From Thalassobaculum_A sp040219215 (GTDB lineage Bacteria > Pseudomonadota > Alphaproteobacteria > Thalassobaculales > Thalassobaculaceae): 64,000 nt of DNA. Shown here piece by piece: positions 59,478 to 64,000 of this stretch. Where the stretch lies: positions 259,930 to 323,929 of the forward strand of contig NZ_JAVJSX010000022.1 of NCBI RefSeq assembly GCF_040219215.1, read 5' to 3'. The translations under genes were made by a program, and so were the position numbers. Numbering within the stretch: the stretch's first letter is position 1; every line of letters starts with the position of its first letter. The notes beneath the pieces were generated by a model that worked only from the letters and a program-made list of their open reading frames with translations, was not told where the DNA came from and did not search any database.

Positions 59478-61577
59478 TCAATCAGCCCCGGCGTCCGGTG
59501 AACCGGGACCCGCTGCCCACGCTCTCAGATCGGCAGCGACCCGCGCCATCACCGGTTTCCAGTCGTCGTCGCTGTCCTGCCGGTAGACCGCGGTCCGCGG
59601 ATACCAGAGCGAGTCGGTTCTGCCGAGACCCCAGCGCCAGTCCGGCTTGGTCGGCAGCAGCGTCCAGCACGGCTTCGACAATGCACCGGCGAAATGCACC
59701 GTGTTGTTGGCCGGACAAACCACCAGATCGACCGCCGCGACCAGGGCGGCCAGACCGTCGAGATCCTGGATCGGCTCGATCCCGTGGCTGTTGTCGATGC
59801 TGGCGCCGGCCTCGGCTTCGAACGCCGAAAAGTCCTCCTCGCCCGCCCCGTACTGCAGCGATACCACCGCAGCCCCCGGGACGGCCGCGATGTCCCGCCA
59901 CAGGGCCGGCGGGATCGTCCGGCGTCCGCCCGTCTTCGGCGCCAGCGACCGCCAGGTGATTCCGACCAGCCGCTTTCCAGGATGCCGGGCCTGGAGGCTG
60001 GTGCGAATGGCGGCAACCCGATCGCTGTCGGGCACGATCCACGGTTCGGGAACCGCGTCGCCTCCGCAGAACAGCCTCAGACGATGCGGAAGGTCGCCAA
60101 GCGCCAGGTGCAGATCGGCGCCGTGATGGCTCTCCACCGCGCCATCGGGATTGGAGATGTCCGGCACCGCGGCATCCGGAAAGCTGCGCCGGATGATCGG
60201 GCGCAGGCGGGGCTCGGTGAGGATCGTCAGCTTCACGCCAAGCCGGCGCAGGTAGGGCGCGAGAGTCAGGAACTGGACCTCGTCGCCGATGCCCTGCTCG
60301 CCCCACAGCAGGAGATGGCGCCCCACGATATTCTCGGTGGTCCATTCCGGAACGGCGAAGTAACGGAGAACCGATGCGGCCTCCGGCGACTCGAGACGGC
60401 GCGTGTGTACCTGCCATCCTTCCTGGAACCGTTCGAGCGCCAGCAGGGCCAGGGCGGTGTTGAGATGCGCCAGTGCGTGGCGGTCGCTCACCCGCGTGGC
60501 GTAGGTGCCGTAGGTCACCGCCCCTTGCGGATCGCCGGCTCGGCCAAGCTCGACGCCGAGATTGTACCAGGCGTCCGGGTCGTTCGGCTTGGCCACGGCG
60601 CCTCGACGCAACCAGGACAGCACGCCGACCCGGCCCGGGTTCTTGGTCGCGAGCAACGCCAACCGGTTGTACGGCTGCGGGGCAACCGGATCGAGCACCA
60701 TGGCGCGAAGCGCCCAGGACTTGTCCTCCAACAGGCCGGCCAACTCGCAGCAGACCGTCACGCCGGTTGGCTCGATCAGCAGTCCGCGCTTGTAGGGGAG
60801 GATCGCGTCGGAATCCCGTCCGAGCTTCTGCAGGGCGCGTGCCCGGTTCGACCACGCCGCTGCGAGGCGGGGATCGCCGCGGCTTGCGGCGGCAAACCGT
60901 TCCTCCGCCGCCACCCAGTCCGACTGGTTGAAGGCCAGGAGCCCGAGATTGTTAAGGACATTGCCACTGCGCGGGATGACACAGAGCGTGCGGCGGTAGA
61001 GTCCTTCGGCGAGGTCAAAGCGGCCGAGATCGCGGAGCGCGTTGCCGAGATTGAACAGCGCGGTGGAAACCGCAGGCCGCGCGACCAGCAGCCGACGAAA
61101 CCGGCGCGCCGCCCCCTGCTTGTCGCCGCCCAGCGCCAGATCGTTGCCGATTTCGATGCTGGCGGCCTCGTCGAACGGTGACAGGACCAGGCAGCGTTTC
61201 AGCAGGGCGGTCCGGGCGGTGCCGGCTACAATCTTGGCAAGCCCGATGGAACTTTCGGCGCGTGCGGGCGCCAGCAGCATCGCGCGGCGATAGCAGGCGA
61301 TGGCCACCATCGGTCGCTGCAATCCCTGCGCGACGCCGCCCAGGTTGCCCCAGGCCGCAGCGTTGCGGGGGTTGGTCCGCACGGCCTTCTCGATGAGGTG
61401 CGCCGCTTCGGTGGCGTGTCCCTCTTCGAAGCGTATCGTACCGAGAAGGTTGAGGGCATCGGCGTAGTACGCGTCATCGGCGGGCACCCGGCGGTACAGG
61501 CGCGCTGCGTGGGCGCGAAACCCCGCGCGCTGCCGACGCATCCCTTCCTCGAGCAAGCGCAGCGAGGCCTCGCTCAT
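59478..61577 (-). CDS. TPR protein with C-terminal glycosyltransferase-like (GT41/GT9-type) domain
   Basis: 699 residues. Residues 1-400 are TPR repeats (YADALNLLGTIRFEEGHATEAAHLIEKAV, AWGNLGGVAQGLQRPMVAIACYRRAML and others). The C-terminal 280 residues match the GT-B-like domain often found after TPRs: HLLLWGEQGIGDEVQFLTLAPYLRRLG, DLHLALGDLPHRL, LVGITWRSLAPKTGGRRTIP, DLVVCPANNTVHFAGALSKPCWTLLP. Such proteins transfer sugar to protein or heptose-like acceptors; donor and acceptor are not visible. Its start overlaps the stop of the upstream homologue (ATGA at 61577), so both come from one leftward transcript starting near 62900, back to back with the DUF4347 gene. Confidence 0.82.
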   Translation of the reverse strand: MSEASLRLLEEGMRRQRAGFRAHAARLYRRVPADDAYYADALNLLGTIRFEEGHATEAAHLIEKAVRTNPRNAAAWGNLGGVAQGLQRPMVAIACYRRAMLLAPARAESSIGLAKIVAGTARTALLKRCLVLSPFDEAASIEIGNDLALGGDKQGAARRFRRLLVARPAVSTALFNLGNALRDLGRFDLAEGLYRRTLCVIPRSGNVLNNLGLLAFNQSDWVAAEERFAAASRGDPRLAAAWSNRARALQKLGRDSDAILPYKRGLLIEPTGVTVCCELAGLLEDKSWALRAMVLDPVAPQPYNRLALLATKNPGRVGVLSWLRRGAVAKPNDPDAWYNLGVELGRAGDPQGAVTYGTYATRVSDRHALAHLNTALALLALERFQEGWQVHTRRLESPEAASVLRYFAVPEWTTENIVGRHLLLWGEQGIGDEVQFLTLAPYLRRLGVKLTILTEPRLRPIIRRSFPDAAVPDISNPDGAVESHHGADLHLALGDLPHRLRLFCGGDAVPEPWIVPDSDRVAAIRTSLQARHPGKRLVGITWRSLAPKTGGRRTIPPALWRDIAAVPGAAVVSLQYGAGEEDFSAFEAEAGASIDNSHGIEPIQDLDGLAALVAAVDLVVCPANNTVHFAGALSKPCWTLLPTKPDWRWGLGRTDSLWYPRTAVYRQDSDDDWKPVMARVAADLRAWAAGPGSPDAGAD

Positions 61578-62899
61578 GAACGATGCTCCGATGGTGTACC
61601 GATGAGTTCAGCCGCAATCTGCCTGATCAGATCAGGCCAGTCGACCCGCGCGCTCTTGCGGTACACTCTGGTGCGATCGTACCAGAGGCTCGTGGCCCCG
61701 CTGCGGCCCCACCGCCAGTCCGGATCTTCCGGCAGCAGAACCAGGCACGGCACATCCAGGGCGCCGGCGAAATGCACTGTGTTGTTCGGCGGCGAGACGA
61801 CCATGTCCATCGCCGCGACCAGCGCCGCGAATCCGTCGATGTCGGTCAGGGGTTCGACCCCGTGCTCGCAGTCGATGCCGTCGCCGAACGCGGCGAGGTC
61901 GCCGGGGCTGGCACCGTACTGCAGCGACACCAGGCGAACGCCCGACGTCTCGATCAATGGGCGCCAGAGTTCCGGCGGAACGGTCCGTCGCCATCCATCC
62001 TCGGCCTGGCTGGTCCAGGCAATGCCGACGAGACGGCAATCGGGCGATCGTCGCTGGATTCCGGCGCGCAGGCGCTCGGAAAGTCGGCGGTCCGGCTGAA
62101 GATAGGGATGCGGGCGAAGATCGCCGTCGACAAACAGTCCCAGGGCCGCCGGCAGGTCACCCGCGCAGATCCACGCGTCCGCCGGTGCGAGAGAGGGAAG
62201 CTGTCCCTTCTCGTCGGGTGCCACGACGTCGGCGTACGGGAAGCTTCGACGCATCAGCGTGGCCAGGCGAGGAGCCACCAGCAACGTGATCGCCCCGACG
62301 GACTGCCGGACGGCGTGCATCAGGGTCAGGAACATGATCGCGTCGCCGATGCCCTGCTCGGCGAGGATGCGAAGGCGGCCCGGCATCGCCCGGCCGTCCC
62401 ATTCCCCCAATTCCGGCCAGACGGCGGCAGGCTCCGCGCCGAGGGCACCATGCCGGTTTCGGTACAGCGGCCAGCCCTCCCGGAAGTTGCCGCCACCAAG
62501 CACGATCGCCGCCCGGTTCATCCCGATGGCACGCGGCTCGGCGCCCGCGACTTCAGCGCGGCGATAGGCACGCAGCGCCCGGCTGTAGGCGGCCAGACGT
62601 TTCAGAACCGCGCCTAGGTTGATCCAGGCCGGGGAGTATCCCGGATCAAGAACCGCCGACCGCCGCGCCGCAGTCTCCGCGGCCCCGAGCCGATTGAGGT
62701 GCCAGAGCGCCAGGGCCTCGCGATTCCACGGAGGCGCGGCGTCAGCCGCGATGCAGCGCGCGCGACGGCTCCAGACGAGTGACTTGAGCGGAGCACGCCG
62801 CTCCAGGAGATGGCCCGACCATGCAAACGCCGCCCGAGCGTCTTGGGGAGCCGTCAGGACGGCCTGCTCAATCTGCTGCAGGGGTGGTTCGGTTGCCAT
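61574..62899 (-). CDS. TPR protein with C-terminal glycosyltransferase-like domain (shorter homologue)
   Basis: 441 residues from the ATG at 62899. Fewer TPRs (about residues 15-130), then the same GT-B-like domain as its neighbour: LRILAEQGIGDAIMFLTLMHAV, DAWICAGDLPAALGL, LVGIAWTSQAEDGWRRTVP, DMVVSPPNNTVHFAGALDVPCLVLLPEDPDWRWG. The shared C-terminal motifs (PxNNTVHFAGAL, PDWRWG) show that the two are paralogues with different TPR lengths, possibly recognising different acceptors. First gene of the leftward pair; it faces the DUF4347 gene across a 515-base AT-rich gap. Confidence 0.82.
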   Translation of the reverse strand: MATEPPLQQIEQAVLTAPQDARAAFAWSGHLLERRAPLKSLVWSRRARCIAADAAPPWNREALALWHLNRLGAAETAARRSAVLDPGYSPAWINLGAVLKRLAAYSRALRAYRRAEVAGAEPRAIGMNRAAIVLGGGNFREGWPLYRNRHGALGAEPAAVWPELGEWDGRAMPGRLRILAEQGIGDAIMFLTLMHAVRQSVGAITLLVAPRLATLMRRSFPYADVVAPDEKGQLPSLAPADAWICAGDLPAALGLFVDGDLRPHPYLQPDRRLSERLRAGIQRRSPDCRLVGIAWTSQAEDGWRRTVPPELWRPLIETSGVRLVSLQYGASPGDLAAFGDGIDCEHGVEPLTDIDGFAALVAAMDMVVSPPNNTVHFAGALDVPCLVLLPEDPDWRWGRSGATSLWYDRTRVYRKSARVDWPDLIRQIAAELIGTPSEHRS

Positions 62900-63414
62900 A
62901 GTTAAGATTCAGCTAACTCATTCTATGGTTTAATTAGAATCTAACATTCGATTGCATACATTATGTCGCGCCGACTCTCGCAATCGAAACTTCCTTTCGA
63001 AGCCCGCCGCCCGACCGATACATCCCGCAACCTCCAAATTGTACGGGGGTCCCGCGACCAATGCCACGGCCGCCTCGTCCGTCGCAACCAATCGGTCCTG
63101 TTGCCCGACATCTGGCGGTTGGCTCGAAACCGCCCGGAACGACGCTGCCGCCATTCCAAATGGTGGATGTACCGGCCACACACCGATGCCCGAGGTTGCG
63201 TTTCATCGTCAATATTAGCGATTCAAATTAATGATTGCTTAATCAGTGTCTTGTAGATAGCTCCTAACATGAGCGGAATTTGAATGGCATTCGAGACATT
63301 TCCGATCCATCTTATCTCTCGGATCTCGGAACCGATCGACCTGTCATCCGCAGAACGCTGATATCGACAGCATCGGGCCGGCCTGTTGCGCGGCCCGTTG
63401 AGAGGAGTGGAAAG
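62900..63414. promoter_or_regulatory. Long divergent intergenic region
   Basis: 515 bases with two AT-rich blocks (62905-62975 and 63205-63260), the likely divergent promoters. Several short overlapping open frames (about 80-105 codons) occur on both strands between 62930 and 63630, but none has a ribosome site or recognisable sequence. A GC-rich hairpin (63374-63397) lies just before the ribosome site of the DUF4347 gene. AGATTC at about 62905 and GAATCT at about 62937 are complementary, but far apart. Confidence 0.45.
63374..63397 (+). promoter_or_regulatory. 5' leader hairpin before the DUF4347 gene
   Basis: CGGGCCG at 63374-63380 and CGGCCCG at 63391-63397 pair perfectly around a 10-base loop, two bases before the ribosome site GAGAGGAG. 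It could affect translation or mRNA stability. Confidence 0.35.
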
Positions 63415-64000
63415 ATGGAAGACGCACGCCAAGAATGGCGCCCGTTGGTTGCTGCGAATAAAGCCCAGGAACTCCTGTTCGTCGATCCCGGCGTTGACCA
63501 CCCCTCCATCCTGCTGGACGGCCTACGACCAGAAGTTGAGGTCGTTCGCCTGCCTGTGGACGCTGACCCGATTGCGACTATCGCGCTGCACATGGCGGGA
63601 CGCCGACACGTCTCGGCTCTCCACATCCTGTCGCACGGAACCCCCGGCGCGCTGGCGCTGTCCGGTCAGCGCATCGACGCCGCGGCACTGGCCGCGCGTC
63701 CGGCGTTGACGGCGTCGATCCGCGGCGCGCTGTCCGAGGATGCCGAAATCGTTCTGTACGGCTGTTCGGTCGCGCAGGGACCGCAAGGTGCGGCTTTCGT
63801 CGACCTACTGTCGACGCTGCTCGACCGGCCGGTGGCGGCATCCGACAGCCTGGTCGGCACGGCGGACCTGGGCGGCGACTGGCGCATCCCGGCACGGGGC
63901 GCCCTGGCGTTCGGTGCGGAGGCGCGAGCCGCCTATCCGGCGACGCTGGCGAAAGCGACCTTCGGCATCGTCACCACGATCAACACCACCACCACCCTGA
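63415..64000 (+). CDS. DUF4347 (caspase-like) N-terminal domain of a probable large surface protein, partial
   Basis: The first 195 codons of a gene that runs off the right edge with no stop. ATG at 63415 after GAGAGGAG. Residues about 19-150 match the DUF4347 module: ELLFVDPGVDHPSILLDGL at the start, then ALHILSHGTPGAL with a histidine and EIVLYGCSVAQGPQGAAFVDLL with a cysteine (the His-Cys pair of caspase/CHAT-like folds), and ASDSLVGTADLGGDWRI. This module usually opens giant, repeat-rich, calcium-binding adhesins exported by type I secretion. There is no signal peptide, as expected for that route. The threonine-rich end of the visible part (TTINTTTTL) may start the repeat region. It is divergent from two TPR-glycosyltransferase genes that might glycosylate it. 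Confidence 0.82.
   Translation, partial: MEDARQEWRPLVAANKAQELLFVDPGVDHPSILLDGLRPEVEVVRLPVDADPIATIALHMAGRRHVSALHILSHGTPGALALSGQRIDAAALAARPALTASIRGALSEDAEIVLYGCSVAQGPQGAAFVDLLSTLLDRPVAASDSLVGTADLGGDWRIPARGALAFGAEARAAYPATLAKATFGIVTTINTTTTL

Noticed and set aside
62930..63630. Cluster of short overlapping open frames on both strands
   Set aside because: 80-105 codons each, mutually overlapping, without ribosome sites or domain similarity; the region reads as promoter DNA plus the start of the DUF4347 gene.
1..64000. tRNA, rRNA, CRISPR arrays, insertion sequences, integrases
   Set aside because: No cloverleaf T-loop motifs, regularly spaced direct repeats, transposase motifs or terminal repeats were found on reading both strands; weak examples could still be missed by eye.

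Overview
The window is GC-rich by eye. It has dense, short-spaced genes, many ATGA/TGATG start-stop overlaps, Tat and Sec export signals, TRAP transport and many CoA/aromatic-acid genes. This points to a chromosomal segment of a free-living Alphaproteobacterium, plausibly a Rhodospirillales-type marine or soil organism (inference). No rRNA, tRNA, insertion sequence, phage gene or CRISPR array was recognised.

Layout. (1) 1-3396: the 5' part of an SDR epimerase/dehydrogenase running off the left edge, divergent from a carnitine-CoA-ligase-like enzyme and two SAM-fold proteins. (2) 3528-17468: a complete pel exopolysaccharide operon, pelA to pelG, in which PelA is two genes (GH114 hydrolase; deacetylase) and PelB is two genes (TPR scaffold; outer-membrane barrel). 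(3) 17481-25734: a continuation supplying precursor and control. It holds glmS, a kinase-receiver-phosphatase protein with SypE domain order, a SypA-like STAS protein, a UDP-sugar C4-epimerase, two PilZ proteins, a single-domain response regulator and an Hpt-REC-REC-GGEEF diguanylate cyclase. Together with PelD, which keeps an RxxD c-di-GMP site, this looks like one self-contained biofilm locus: make UDP-GlcNAc, epimerise it to UDP-GalNAc, polymerise (PelF), cross the inner membrane (PelD/E/G), modify in the periplasm (PelA) and exit (PelB/C), with c-di-GMP and a partner switch setting output.

(4) 25735-32412: an AT-rich regulatory gap with a CRP/FNR-like palindrome, then an unassigned cluster of a nitrilase-fold amidase, a large PLP decarboxylase, an ATP-grasp ligase and an Ntn (C45-type) hydrolase. 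This looks like a small-molecule amine/amide pathway I cannot name. (5) 32419-39795: a DHDPS-family aldolase/lyase, a CPA1 Na+/H+ antiporter with a cyclic-nucleotide domain, an AhpD-like protein and a TRAP transporter (DctPQM). (6) 40118-50915: a catabolic region with enoyl-CoA hydratase, a GntR/UTRA regulator, two alpha/beta hydrolases, GST, class III CoA transferase, CMD protein, two-subunit fumarase/tartrate dehydratase, D-2-hydroxyacid dehydrogenase, protocatechuate-3,4-dioxygenase-like alpha and beta subunits and a mandelate-racemase-type enolase-superfamily enzyme. (7) 50931-59330: a hybrid histidine kinase, a second DHDPS-family gene, a small lipoprotein, a YeeE/YedE sulfur transporter, a PAS protein and a dihydroxyacetone kinase. 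(8) 59478-64000: two TPR-glycosyltransferase-like genes divergent from the start of a DUF4347 (caspase-like) gene, probably a giant surface protein, cut by the right edge.

The strongest candidates for something undescribed are the split-PelA/split-PelB operon wired to a SypE/SypA-type switch and a c-di-GMP module, and the nitrilase/decarboxylase/ATP-grasp/Ntn-hydrolase cluster.
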